Source: Zea mays
Taxonomy: Eukaryota > Streptophyta > Magnoliopsida > Poales > Poaceae
DNA: 64,000 nucleotides
Assembly: GCF_902167145.1 (NCBI RefSeq)
Contig: NC_050101.1
Coordinates: forward strand, 110,141,789 to 110,205,788
Direction: 5' to 3'
The notes under the pieces: generated by a model
Seen by the model: the letters and a program-made list of their open reading frames with translations, nothing else
Told to the model about the DNA's origin: nothing
The model's database searches: none
Part shown: one piece after another, positions 49,661 to 61,344 of the stretch
How positions within the stretch are numbered: position 1 is the stretch's first letter
Layout of the letters: every line of letters begins with the position of its first letter
Translations under genes and position numbers: made by a program

Positions 49661-52600
49661 CAGCAACCCGACAAACGATGGGAGAAGAGGCCTCGCGAGG
49701 AAGTACACGCCGCCGGACCACCTGCCTCTCGAGCCCGAGGAGGACCTCGCGGAGGCGAGCGCACACTGGACGACATCCTCGACGCCCAGTGCCATACCAC
49801 AAGGACATGCGCCACACTCTTCGAAACTGCTGGGACTTCAAGCACTCCGTCGGGCACGGTCGACCCTTCCAACCTCTACCTCCTCCTCCGCCGAGGGGAG
49901 GACCAGATGAACCACGACAACCCCATCAGCAGGAGGAGGGAGGAGGAGGAGCTTTCCCGCGCGTTGACAGGGAGGTCAACGTCATCTTCGGCGGACATGG
50001 GTCACAGGAGAACAAAAGACAACAAAAGCTCAACGACCGCCAGATACTGGTGGCGACCACTGGTCCTCCCGCCCCATACCGGTGGTCGGAGCACCCGATC
50101 ACTTTCACTCGGGAGGATCAATGGCTCAACTTCGACCATCCAGGCAAATACCCGCTCCTCGTCGATCCGGTGATCCGAGAGAGCCGGGTGAAGAAGGTGC
50201 TAGTGGACGGGGGGAGCAGCATCAACGTCACCTTCCCCCGGACACTCCAAGGCTTGGGAGTTCACCTCAAAGAGCTCCACGAGTCGGACACTCCTTTCTT
50301 CGGCATCGTGCCGACGGAAGGGGAATACCCGCTACGCCACATCTACATGCCTGTCACCTTCGGAACTCCGGAGAACTACAGAACCGAGTTCCTGAGGTTC
50401 GAAGTGGCGAACTTCGACTGCGGGTACAACGCCATCATCGGGAGGCCAGGATTGGCCAAATTCATGGCCATTCCACATTACACATACATGATACTGAAGA
50501 TGCCAGGACCGCAAGGAATCATAACTGTGCGCGCCGACTTCCAAGGCGCCGCAGAGTGTTTCCGAGTGGCCATCCAAGCAGCCCTCACCACCAAGCCGTC
50601 GACTGTCTCTTCAGCACAGGCGAACTCTAAGCCTGAGGAGGACCTCGCAGTACCGGCAAACGAAGTTCAGGCCGCGACCTCTATGCGGCCGACTGAAGAA
50701 ACCAAGAAGATCAACCTGGGGTTTGCTGATGAACGCAAGACTGCCATCATCAGCTCCAGCCTAGACGACAAATAGGAAAGCGCGCTCGTCCAGTTTCTGC
50801 AAGATAACCGAGAAGTATTCGCATGGCAACCTGCGGATATGCTGGGAGTCCCGAGAGAACTGGCCGAGCACAAACTGAAGGTCTATCCCCAGGCAAGGCC
50901 GATTCGGCAAAAGCTATGTCGTTTCACGCCCGACAAGAGAGAGGCCATTCGCGCCGAGTTAGCTCGCTTGGTCGCGGCTGGATTTATTAGAGAGGTGTTA
51001 CACCTCGAGTGGTTAGCCAACCCTGTTCTTGTACTAAAAAAGAATAAAGTGGATTGGCGCATGTGCGTCGACTATACTGATCTCAACAAACACTGTCTGA
51101 AGGATCCCTTCGGGCTCCCAAGGATAGATCAGGTGGTGGACTCCACCGCTGGATGTTCTGTGCTGTCTTTCTTGGATTGCTATTCCGGATACCATCAGAT
51201 TAGTTTGGCGAAGGAAGACGAGGAAAAAACAACGTTCATCACTCCGTTTGGTGCTTTCTGTTATACCTCCATGTCGTTCGGCCTCAAAAACGCTGGAGCG
51301 ACTTATCAGAGAGCCATTCAAACGTGCTTAGCTGATCACTGGGGCAAGCGTGTGGAGGCCTACGTAGACGATGTGGTAATCAAAACGGAGAATTCGGAAA
51401 ACTTCATCGAAGACTTACAGCTGGTTTTCAACAGTCTGAGACGATATAGATGGAAGCTTAATCCCGAAAAATGTGTTTTCGGGGTACCGGCAGGAAAGTT
51501 ACTCGGGTTTATTGTCAGCCACCAGGGAATTGAGGCTAATCCGGATAAGATTGAAGCTATCATGAAGATGGAAGCACCTCGATCACAAAAGAAGGTTTAG
51601 CGACTTACCGGATGTATGGCAGCTCTGAGCAGATTTATATCCAGGCTGGGGGAAAAAGGTTTACCATTTTACAAGCTACTCAAGAAGGTGGATAAGTTTC
51701 AGTGGACTTCAGAGGCACAGGAGGCTCTAGATGCACTGAAGAAATTCTTGACAACACCACCAGTACTGAAGCCACCCCGACGAGCTACGTCAACTCAACC
51801 AGCTGAAGATCTGCTACTGTATATCTCTTGCACGACTCACGTGGTAAGCACCACGTTGGTAGTCGAGCGAGCAGAAGAAGGACATGCCTACCCAGTGCAG
51901 CATCCTGTTTACTTCATCAGTGAAGTCCTGGGCCCCTCAAAGAAAAAGTATCCTCAAGTTCAGAAGCTATTATATGTAGTACTTCTAACTGCCCGCAAGC
52001 TACGTCACTACTTTGATGACCACAAAGTCATAGTAGTCACTGGTTTTCCGATAGGGGATATTCTTCACAACAAGGAAGCCATTGGCCGAATAGCCAAGCG
52101 GGCTTGTGAGCTGGGATCTCATGACATCGAATTCCGACCTCGTACTGCCATCAAAACTCAAGCACTGGTTGATTTCGTATCAGAGTGGACTGAACAGCAA
52201 GTACCAGATAACCCAGAAACTGCAGAAGTGTGGCGAATGTATTTCGATGGCTCGCTGAAATTACAGGGAGCAGGGGCGGGAGTTCTCTTCACTGCACCTG
52301 GAGGTGAGCACCTCAAATATGCCCTCCAGTTGCTATTTCCGGCCTCCAACAATGCAGCCGAGTATGAAGCTCTGATCCATGGATTGAACATCGCCATATC
52401 ATTGGGTATCAAGAGATTGATGGTGTACGGAGACTCTCTGGTAGTCATTAGCCAGATAAACAAAGAGTGGGATTGTTCAAGTGATTCAATGGGAAGATAT
52501 TGCACTGCCGTCCGAAAGCTGGAAGATAAATTTGAGGGCCTAGAATTTCATCATGTAGAAAGAGATCGGAACACAGCAGCCGATCTATTGTCCAAGCTAG

Positions 52601-53961
52601 GATCCAGTCGAACTCAGGTCCCACGTGGAGTCTTTGTGCAAGAAATATTACAGCCAAGCATTTCAATGGATCAAGCAGAAGAGTGTAATATTATAGATCA
52701 ACCAGAGTCAGACTCTGATGACTGGAGAAGGCCAATCATCAAGTATATAAAGAATGAAGAGGAACCAGATGACAAGAATTCAGCCGAGCGCATTGCCAGA
52801 CAGTCGGCTCATTACACACTCATTGGGGAGACATTGTACAGAAGAGGTGCATCCGGTGTCCTCATGAGGTGCATTCTCTCATCTACTGGGAAGCAACTTC
52901 TGGAGGAGGTCCATGCTGGGCAATGTGGGATACATACAGCATCCAAAACACTAGTCGGGAAGGTCTTCAGGTTAGGATTCTATTGGCCAATAGCAAAGAA
53001 TGATGCAGCCGAGTTAGTTCAGAAGTGCGAAGCTTGCCAATACCTGTCAAAACAACAACATCTGCCAGCACAACAACTGCAGACCATACCAGTAACTTGG
53101 CCTTTCGCATGCTGGGGACTGGATATGATTGGACCTTTCAAGAAAGCTCAAGGAGGATACACTCATGTATTGGTAGCAATTGACAAATTCACTAAATGGA
53201 TAGAGTTCAAGCCCATTGCTTCTTTAACCTCTGCTAAGGTCGTGGAATTCATACAAGACATAATATTCAGATTCGGGATACCAAACAGCATCATAACTGA
53301 CCTAGGATCCAACTTCACAAGTTCAGAGTTCTTCGACTTCTGCGAGCAAAAAAGCATTCAAATCAAGTATGCATCTGTAGCACATCCAAGAGCCAACGGG
53401 CAGGTTGAGCGAGCTAACGGGATGATATTAGAGGCACTCAGGAAAAAGGTCTTCGATAAGAATGAAAAATTTGCAGGAAAGTGGATAAGAGAGTTGCCCT
53501 ATGTCGTTTGGAGCCTAAGAACCCAACCTAGCCGAGCTCTGCATGGAAAGACTCCTTTCTTCATGGTCTATGGGTCGGAGGCAGTGCTACCTGCTGACCT
53601 CAAGTTTGGGGTGCCGAGGCTAATCTTTGAAAGCATAGCAGAAGTCGAGGCCACCAGGCTGGAGGACATTGATATACTTGAAGAAGAACGGCTGAATGCG
53701 GTAATCCAATCAGCACGGTACCAGCAGACTCTAAGGCGCTATCATGACAAGGCTGTGCGACAGCGATCCTTCTCAGTAGGAGATCTCGTCCTCCGCCGAA
53801 TTCTAACGGGGGAGGGACGACACAAGTTATCGCCCTTATGGGAAGGACCCTTCATGGTAGCAGAAGTCACTCGGCCCGGATCGTATCGTCTCACTCAGAT
53901 GGATGGCACAGAAGTCGGGAACTCCTGGAACATAGAACACCTCAGGAAGTTTTACCCCTAG
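49661..53961 (+). pseudogene. pol of the second Tat element, with nonsense codons
   Basis: From about 49796 one frame runs to the TAG at 53959-53961, broken by TAG at 50773-50775 and TAG at 51598-51600. Domains in order: protease (LVDGGSSINV), RT (LSFLDCYSGYHQ, SFGLKNAGATY, YVDDVVIKTE), gypsy RNase H, archaeal-type RNase H (YFDGSLK, AAEYEALIHGL, YGDSLVV) and integrase (HHCC finger with CEACQYL; CWGLDMIGPF, ARANGQVERANG-like core). One integrase motif usually read TDNGSN is TDLGSN. The downstream part from 51616 is open for 781 codons, so RNase H and integrase could in principle be made from an internal start. Confidence 0.88.
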
Positions 53962-54622
53962 CTGTATTTCAAAAGCTATCGAGACGACGATGTACTCTGT
54001 AAAATGGAAATATGTCATCAATAAAAAAAGGGGGATTTCAAAGATACTCAGCTTGTTCACGATTGACTTGCATTCTTACTTAACTCGGGGTGACCACTAT
54101 GCCCTGCTAACGGAGCAATCGGCTTAAGTCGGCAATGACTTAAGGCGGTGCAACATGCTCACGCTTACTTAACTCGGGGTGACCACTATGCCCTGCTAAC
54201 GAAGCAATCGGCTTAAGTCGGCAACGACTTAAGGCGGTGCAACATGCTCACGCTTACTTAACTCGGGGTGACCACTATGCCCTGCTAACGGAGCAATCGG
54301 CTTAAGTCGGCAACGACTTAAGGCGGTGCAACATGCTCACGCTTACTCAATTAAGGGTGACCACTACGCCCTATTAACAAAAGCAATCGACTTAAGTCAG
54401 CAGCGACTTAAGGTGATCTGACGTGATTACAATTACTCATATAAGGATGACTTCTATATCCCGCAAACAAATTTCATAACCATCGCGCATCATTTTACTA
54501 ATGCAAATTTACAGACTGATGAATTCTGAAACAATACGAGAATAACAATGTCGTTTAAATGACGCCCTCTAACAAATGTCTGACCATGCTAACCGCGCGC
54601 TCAGAGCACACAAAATGTTTCT
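53962..54622. other. Convergent 3' spacer of the second Tat element
   Basis: Pol ends at 53961 and the antisense gene ends at 54623, reading toward each other. The spacer holds the 89-bp tandem repeats. It occupies the same place as the repeat-bearing spacer of the first element. Confidence 0.7.
54075..54430. repeat. Four tandem copies of an 89-bp repeat
   Basis: CTTACTYAACTCGGGGTGACC recurs at 54075, 54164, 54253 and 54342, with an inner GGCTTAAGTCGGCAAYGACTTAAGGC inverted motif. The fourth copy is more diverged. Confidence 0.92.
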
Positions 54623-57600
54623 CTACTTGGTGATATTTTTCTCAGGAGCGATCGACGAGGAAGGACGACTCGAGGAATCAGGGGTAGCATTCACATCAGC
54701 CCTTATATCTTCGGGAACAACCACGCCGGGTCTCCTCATCAAGATTTGCCCCGCCCGAATAGCCTTGTCCATGGCTCTGTCGCGCTGGGCTCTGAGAGTA
54801 ACAGAAGTTTCTTCGGCAACCTTGGCAGCTAGTCGAGTAGTTTCTAACTCCTGGACAATGGATTTCTTGGAAACTCGGAGTTCTTTGATGGTAGCGTCCT
54901 TCGCTGATATCAGCTGCTTGAGCCGAGTCACCTCATCCGAAGATTCCTGCAGCTTACAACGTTGATTGTCCAACTCTTCCATGGTGAAGCGATGACTCCT
55001 CTCCAGGATAGTCAGCGAGTTGCTAGAATCACGATACAATCTGTCAAGACTGTCGCGAGAAGCAGCAAGAATACGTTTTTCTTCCTGCAAACAAAAAGTC
55101 AACTCCCTCAAAAACTAAGCAAGTAATAGGAACACAACAAGGCAAAGCACAGTTTCACAAATCACCTTTTCAGAATTGAGTTGAGCGTGAAGAGAAGAAC
55201 TCAGTGCATTGGCGTCATCTAAGGCAGCGGAGACGTGACCCAGTTCAGTCTGGCTCTGAGAGTACTTTTCCTCAAAGTCAGTGCACCGCTGGACCAATCC
55301 AGCCTGATCTCGGGAATGTTTTTCCTCAAGAGTGGAAATCTGCCGAGTCATTCCTAGCAGGAGACAATCAAACAAAAAGGGTCAGAATGTAAAGCAGTCC
55401 ATAGTGAAGGTAAAGAGAAGCAAAAAAGCACTAACCAGCGTTGGTTGCCTCCAATTCAGAGACGCGATGTTGAAGTGACACTGGATTCCAACATGCAAGA
55501 GACGAAGCTACTTCTGGGACAGAAGCACCCTGTAACCTCAGCTGGCTAGCCATTCCATCCACCAAAGCCTGATGAGGAGAACATATGAGTGTAATGACAG
55601 CAGTTCATGCAATGTAAAAATCAAGCTAAAATACATCACAGTACCTGGAGGTTGGAAAAGAACGAAGGGATCCCCAAATCAGGAGAGATCAATTGATAAC
55701 CAGGCGTAAGGCCACCACCCGAAGCAGCTTGCAACGAACCAGCAGGAATCAGCTCGGTGCCTTCAACAGAGCTCAATACTCGGTCAGCAGGGACGCTGCC
55801 CTCTAAAGCGACTCCCTGGTCCAAGGCTTGGGCTACCACCATACAGCCAGAGTGTGGAGGCGATCCTGCATGAACGTCCATGGAAGTACAGGAGGGAGAC
55901 CCCGCTCGGACACCCTCGGGGGCTGGGTCATAGTTTGCACTGCCCACTTGAGCCAGATCATCCCCGACAGCACCCTCGGGGGCTGGGCAGTGGCGTACAC
56001 TTCCCACCCGAGCCAAGTCATCCCCGGCGACATCCTCGGGGGCTGGGCATGTGTCAACACCATCCTTGGGGTCCAAGTTCTCTGCAGTAGCCACCTCTAA
56101 GGTTGACTGGCCCTTAGCCACTTCCATAGGACCAGGACGATCCAAGTCAGTCTCCCGACCCTCGAGATCGCGCTCTAAGGTCGACGAGGCACGGGATGAC
56201 CTCAACCCAGCATCAAGCACATCAGCGCAAACCTCCATCACACCATCATCCACTGGCTCCGATAACAAGTCCTCTGGAACCATATCCTCAAGAGTCTGAT
56301 CAAAGTTGGCCAGGGACAGCTCTTGCAGACCAATGAGAGCAGACAAAGCAGGAGAGGGAACTCCACTACTTTCACCGCTGGCGATGAACTGCCGACTGTT
56401 TTTCCGAGTCAAAGGAACTTCATCTTCCTCCTCCTCGTCGTCCACATTGGCAACACAAGCAGCACCCCCATTGGGATCAACAACAGATGGAGCACCCACA
56501 TTGGGATCAGCAACAGATTGGGTACACCCATTGGGATCAGCATCAGTAAATTCAGCCACAGGCATTTCTTCAGCAGCAGGAACCGAGGTACCAACATCCC
56601 GATCCAAACTGGATACTCACCGGAGGCGTCTCTTTTTCTTTTTCTGCTCATCAGCAGAAGGATCAGGTTGACTGGCTCAGCAAGGGCGCCTCGGGCGAGT
56701 ACTGGCAGGCTTCTGAATATCCAAAGTTGTATCAGCCTCCGGGAGGGGCGCCACCACCAATGCCCCAGCAGGAGCAGCGTCGGAAGAATCCTCAGCCAGC
56801 AAATCAAGCATAGTTCTTATCTCTGCATCACTAGGGTTCAGGGGCACCTCAAAATAGACCTGCCATTCATCATCAGGAATCTCCCCAAGCGAGGCAACCA
56901 AGGCACTAACTTCTTCAGCAGAGGGTCGCACTCTAAGGCCCAAACTGCCATCAGTAACAGGTGGATTCAACACAAAAATGGTGAAGGCTTTGGGAGGAGG
57001 CAGGTTCCAGGCCGAGTATGCCACTGGAGCACCAACATTTGACACTTTGCCTCTAAGGATCATCTCAAGTCGGCTCACCAAGTCTGCAGAGGGAATTCTT
57101 CTGTTGGTAACCCGAGTTGAGTTGGCTAGGCCTCGATACAGATAAGCTGGGTATGCCCTGTCCTTCAACGACTGAATATTCTTGAAGACAAAGTCAGCAA
57201 CCACAACTTCAGTAGTCAGACCCCTCTCCTTCAACAATCCAACTTCAGCCAGCAAAGCACCTGCCTCAGCTACCTCCTGATCTGAGGGGGACTCGGTCCA
57301 GCTAGGAGTGCGAACATCCGGCTGTCTTCCCGACCGAGGGGGGAGAGAGTTTCCATAATTCTCAACTATGAACCACTCCAAGCGCCATCCCTTGATACTG
57401 TCTTTGAGAGGGATCTCAAGATACTCAGTCTTCCTCCCGCGGTGCATCTCTAAGCTGACACCCCCAACCAACTGATGTTGTCCCCCGGCCATCCCAGGGC
57501 GACAATGATACAAATACTTCCACAACCCGAAATGTGGCAGCACGCCAAGAAAGGCTTCACATAAATGAACGAAAATGGAGATTTGCAGGATAGAATTGGG

Positions 57601-57918
57601 ATTCAGATGGGTCAAGTTAAGATGGTAGAAATCAAGGAGGCCGCGGAAAAAGGGAGAAATGGGAAGGCCAAGGCATCGGAGAAGGAAAGGAGCATAAACA
57701 ACGGACTCATGGGTATCCTCAGTTGGGACAGTAACCCCATGGCAAATCCGCCAAGAACAGAGTTCCCGCGGAGGAAGAACCCCGATGGACACGAGATGGA
57801 GGAGTTCGGGCTCAGAGATGATGGACATGTGGTTACCTGCGAAAGGCAATTGACTGTTGGGGTCGATTGGATGAATCACCACAGCAGACGAACTCGAGGC
57901 TTTCCTCTTGGGCGCCAT
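54623..57918 (-). pseudogene. Antisense gene of the second Tat element, Transposase_28-like with coiled-coil tail
   Basis: Minus-strand exons: 57918-55645, 55568-55436, 55353-55166 and 55084-54623. All three introns are GT-AG, the total is 3057 bp (1018 codons plus stop) and phase is kept. The N-terminal half has the putative-gypsy-type fold seen in the first element's gene (LPISPFFRGLLDFY, SIKGWRLEWFIVEN). The middle is acidic and carries repeats of DPNGG/DPNVG and PAPEGV-type units. The last two exons are coiled coil (LEEKHSRDQAGLV, ELRVSKKSIVQELETTR). Two TGA codons lie in frame inside exon 1, at 56677-56679 and 56617-56619, so this copy is probably inactive unless read through. Whether the second TGA lies in a short intron (a GTGAGT donor overlaps it) is unresolved. 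Confidence 0.72.
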
Positions 57919-58139
57919 CTCGATTCTACCAGCGAGCAGAGTGGGAGGCGAATTGCAGAGAGGATTTGGAAGCAAGAAAGCAAGAACTAGGGCACGGAAA
58001 GCAGAGGCGGCTAAAAGCGCAGCACTTATGGGATATTCTCGAGCCAGATACCGTTTCAAAAAGTGCCCAGTCAGCACCCGGCGGTTACTTCCAAAACACC
58101 AGCGTGCCACGTGATCACCCGACAGATATTTCCAGAACA

Positions 58140-58860
58140 CCGGTGCGCCACCTCATCACTCGGCTATCATCCTCAAAGTGGCCCGTGCGGCCTGCTATCA
58201 CTCGGCGTTGCCTCTAAAACGCTGATATCGTGTTCAGTCGCTCGGCATTACCTCTAAAATGCTGATGTCGCCCTCAAGTCGCTCAGCGTTACCTCTAAAA
58301 CGCTGACGTTGCCCTCCAGTCACTCGGCGTTGCCTCTAAAACGCTGATATCGTGTTCAGTCGCTCGGCATTACCTCTAAAATGCTGACATCGCCCTCAAG
58401 TCGCTCGGCGTTACCTCTAAAACGCTGACGTCGCCCTCCAGTCACTCGGCGTTGCCTCTAAAACGCTGATATCGTGTTCAGTCGCTCGGCATTACCTCTA
58501 AAATGCTGACGTCACCCTCAAGTCGCTCGGCGTTACCTCTAAAACGCTAACGTCGCCCTCCAAGTCACTCGGCGTTACCTCTAAAACGCTGATATTGTGT
58601 TCAGTCGCTCGACATTACCTCTAAAATGCTGACGTCGCCCTCAAGTCGCTCGGCAGTTGACTCTAAAACTCCGACATCGTGTCAAGTCGCTCGGCATTAC
58701 CTCTAAAATGCTGACGTCGCCCTCACGTTGCTCGGCAGTTGACTCTAAAACTCCGACATCATGTTCAGTCGCTCGGCAGTCACCTCTATAACTCCTACAT
58801 CATCTACAAGTCGCTCGGCAGCTACCTCTAAAAGCGTCGAAACGATGCCAGAGTCATTTA
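58140..58860. repeat. Minisatellite, about 41-bp unit, roughly 16 copies
   Basis: Units of the form CTCGGCRTTACCTCTAAAAYGCTGAYRTCG alternate in two subtypes (ACGCTGATATCGTGTTCAGT and ATGCTGACGTCGCCCTCAAGT), giving a higher-order period near 122 bp. It lies directly upstream of the antisense gene's start on minus, where a promoter would be. Confidence 0.9.
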
Positions 58861-59074
58861 CACGCAAACTCCAAGGAAATCAGCTTCACAAATGAGCAGG
58901 ATAATCACCACAGAGAAACCAACATCATTACTTCATTAAGGGGAAGATATCATGCTTACAAATCAACTCTTTATGAGTTGATACTTCCCTATTACTACTA
59001 CTACATTACATTACTGCTACTACTACACTACACTATACTACTCTACACTAGTAATTACTATTACATTATTCTAA
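58861..59074. other. Spacer with TACTAC-rich repeats
   Basis: Short simple-sequence runs (TACTAC, ACACTACACTATACTAC). No gene recognised. Confidence 0.5.
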
Positions 59075-59569
59075 CTATACTATACTAATATCTAAAAGAC
59101 CAGTGGCATCTAGCCACTGGCCCTGTTGCTGCCTGCCGCCGCTCCCGCCCCTGGTGCTGCCTCTGCTGCTGCCGCCACCGCCGCTGCCGCCCCTGCTGCC
59201 GCCACCGTCACCGTCCTTGCCGCCGCTGCCGCCGCCCCTGCCGCTGCCGTCACCGTCACCGCCGCCCCCGCCTTCGTCGTCGTCGTCGTCGTCCTCGTCC
59301 TCGCCGCCGCCGTCCGAGTCCTCCTCATCCGAGGAGTACTCTGACTCATCCGAGCCCTCGAGCCCGGAGCGCTCGACAGCCCGGATGTACGTCCAGACCT
59401 CCGCCGCGAGCCCCTGGGAGTCGTCTGAGTCGTCAGACGACTCACGCAGGGGGATGGGAGTCGGAGACCCCTCGGACTCAGAGGAGAACTCCTCCTCTGA
59501 GTACTCCGAGTCACCAAAATCCTCCGATGGAGGAGTTGGCTCACGCTTGCGCTTGTTGTTCTTGCCCAT
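59075..59569 (-). CDS. Acidic, glycine-rich 164-residue ORF inside the second Tat element
   Basis: Open from an ATG at 59569 (MGKNNKRKREPTPPSE) to a stop at 59075. It has a basic start, a Ser/Glu/Asp-rich middle (SEYSEEEFSSESEG, SDDSDDSQ), a run of aspartates and a long Gly/Ser/Arg-rich part with GGGSGG units. The start was chosen because the strong basic N-terminus begins there; an in-frame extension upstream to 59713 is possible. It is on the same strand as, and upstream of, the larger antisense gene. The opposite strand also has a long open frame, but that is a by-product of the triplet repeats. No function is recognised. Confidence 0.5.
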   Translation of the reverse strand: MGKNNKRKREPTPPSEDFGDSEYSEEEFSSESEGSPTPIPLRESSDDSDDSQGLAAEVWTYIRAVERSGLEGSDESEYSSDEEDSDGGGEDEDDDDDDEGGGGGDGDGSGRGGGSGGKDGDGGGSRGGSGGGGSSRGSTRGGSGGRQQQGQWLDATGLLDISIV

Positions 59570-60296
59570 GGTGGAAGCGAAAGGAAGGGAAGAAAGGCAA
59601 GCAACAGAGAACAGCAAGAGATGTGAAAAAGCCGGAGAGACAACAGCGTTATTTATAGAAGGAGAAGGCAACCGCTCACCTCCAACCGCGGTCACTGAAC
59701 AGTCGCAAAGCATTCAATAAGCACTTCAACCCGTCTGAAGACGTGTCAGGCGGCTGACGCCGTTTCACGCAACACAACACCCATTGGGACTCCAGTCAAC
59801 AGCGCGAAGGATATGATTACACCCGCCGTCACATCACATTACTACTTAGAAGCAGCCGGCTAAAACACTCAGCGTACCAAAGCCGTCCCTTGCCCACACC
59901 CATTGGGGGGGGGGCGCCCAGGAATTATCAGTATATTTTCAAAACAGTCACATCTGTGCAGGGCACGCAGTGAATACCTCAAGACAAAAATGAGATATCA
60001 GTAAGGATCAGAGGAAAGCCAAATATAGCCAGTGAAGTACAAAATATGGTCGACAGAAGCGACGTGAAGACTAGACAGAGAACGTCCATCAAATGTCCAA
60101 TCAATCGCAGAGCAAATAAATTACACTACCTAGCAAGATATGGACGGATTGCGAACTCGGTTGCAAAAGACAAAATACATGCTGACCTCTGAAGCATAAT
60201 GTTGATGACATAATGCTGACCTCCAAAGCATAATGCAGATGGCATCATGCCGATTTTTACAAGCAGAAAGGATAATCTTCAGCAAAAAGACGCAAA
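59570..60296. other. Internal 3' region of the second Tat element
   Basis: No gene. Contains CATAATGYTGATG/CTGACCTC repeats near 60176-60245 and a run of nine Gs near 59910. Confidence 0.45.
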
Positions 60297-60590
60297 AAGA
60301 AGACCTTCGAATGGATTATCCTCAAAAATCCACTCGAAGGTCGGGGGCTACACCCATTGGGTGCACCTTCGGTGCACCCCATGGATCATCATTCCAGGAC
60401 AAGATAGTGCCGACTTCTAAGGCATGGAGAAAGAGTAAAGACAAGGCCGGCCCTCAACCAAAACGCAGGAGTAAAAATGGAAATAATTTCTAGTGAAGAC
60501 CTTCGAGTAGATTATTTTCTAAAAATCTACTCGAAGCTCGGGGGCTACACCCATTGGGTGCACCTCTGGTGCACCCAATGAAGTTCAGGG
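60297..60590. repeat. Two direct repeats, each with two hairpins, before the 3' LTR
   Basis: Repeats at about 60301-60380 and 60497-60580 share AGACCTTCGA...CTCGAAG..CGGGGGCTACACCC. In the second, CTTCGAGTAGAT pairs perfectly with ATCTACTCGAAG (60500-60535) and CATTGGGTGCACC with GGTGCACCCAATG (60552-60580). The GGGGGCT run could serve as a polypurine tract. Similar paired hairpins before the 3' LTR are known in grass gypsy elements. Confidence 0.75.
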
Positions 60591-60722
60591 TCCTACAAAA
60601 CGAAATGCCGACCTCCAAGGCACAAACACGAAACAAAGCTTCGGTTTACGAGTGATCAAAGCAGGCGGAGACAGTAAGAAGTCGTGTTCTTCAAATCGCC
60701 TGCAAGCTGGACCTGGGATCTT

Positions 60723-61344
60723 TGGGTTGATTACCTCGGGTCCACTAAAAGAGTAAAAGACCTCACAAAAGGCCCAAGGGCCCAATAAATCGTAAGGTCA
60801 TTCTTTCGTGGGCCTGGGGAGGGACAACCAGCAAAGCAGATCGGCATGGGGCTGGATTGGTGCAAGCCTGGATGGCCCACAACGTCGAGCGAGCGACCAC
60901 AACAGAGATCCGACTTTCCCGCGCTGGAGCCCCCATGCAACGGAGCCATGCGAGGATAAGTCGGCAGAACTATAGGGAGATAAACTCGAACAGTTCACTA
61001 TCTTTTAGTTACACGTTGTTATCAAATCCAAGTGTATTGCCCCACGGTCGAGTATATAAGGCCTAGGGGGCACCCCTTCAGAACGATCGACCTATTACTT
61101 AGCCACCTACTCCAACTCTCTGCATTCTCAATTCAGAGAGCTCTCTTGTAACCTCATTCACCAAGCATACTCACCAGGACGTAGGGTGTTACGCGTCTCT
61201 AAGCGGCCCGAACCTGTAAACATTGTCCACTGTCCCTCGTGCATCCGGCACGAACCATTTTGCTACAGTCGTCGACACCGTCCTACTCCTAAAAACACCT
61301 TGAGGGGCAACCCCGGGTGTGCGGTCGGACCCAAAACACCGACA
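60723..61344 (+). repeat. 3' LTR of the second Tat element
   Basis: From 60737 to 61344 it matches 42804-43411 over 608 bp with about 7 substitutions, including the TATA box at 61053-61060. Its first bases differ from the 5' LTR, so the exact start is uncertain. Confidence 0.85.

Larger units (their letters stand above)
42784..61344 (+). mobile_element. Second Tat-lineage Ty3/gypsy retrotransposon, degenerate, with nested solo LTR
   Basis: The LTRs are 42784-43411 and about 60723-61344; their common 608 bp differ at about 7 positions. Gag and pol are on plus, an antisense multi-exon gene and a further antisense ORF on minus. The nested 4540-bp solo LTR splits gag. Without it the element is about 14.0 kb. 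The flanking pentamers are GACTC (left) and GACTT (right), a near match only. The extreme 5' ends of the two LTRs differ (the left has a GGGGGATAGATATCCCCC hairpin). Dual RNase H domains and the antisense gene place it in the Tat lineage with the first element, though the two are clearly separate families. Confidence 0.85.

Noticed and set aside
58140..58860. Regularly spaced repeats resembling a CRISPR array
   Set aside because: The whole 41-bp unit is repeated with no unique spacers, and the window is a plant nuclear genome.
59103..59720. 205-codon plus-strand frame rich in Pro and Ser
   Set aside because: It mirrors the Gly/Asp-rich minus frame across triplet repeats; the minus frame has the better start and composition.
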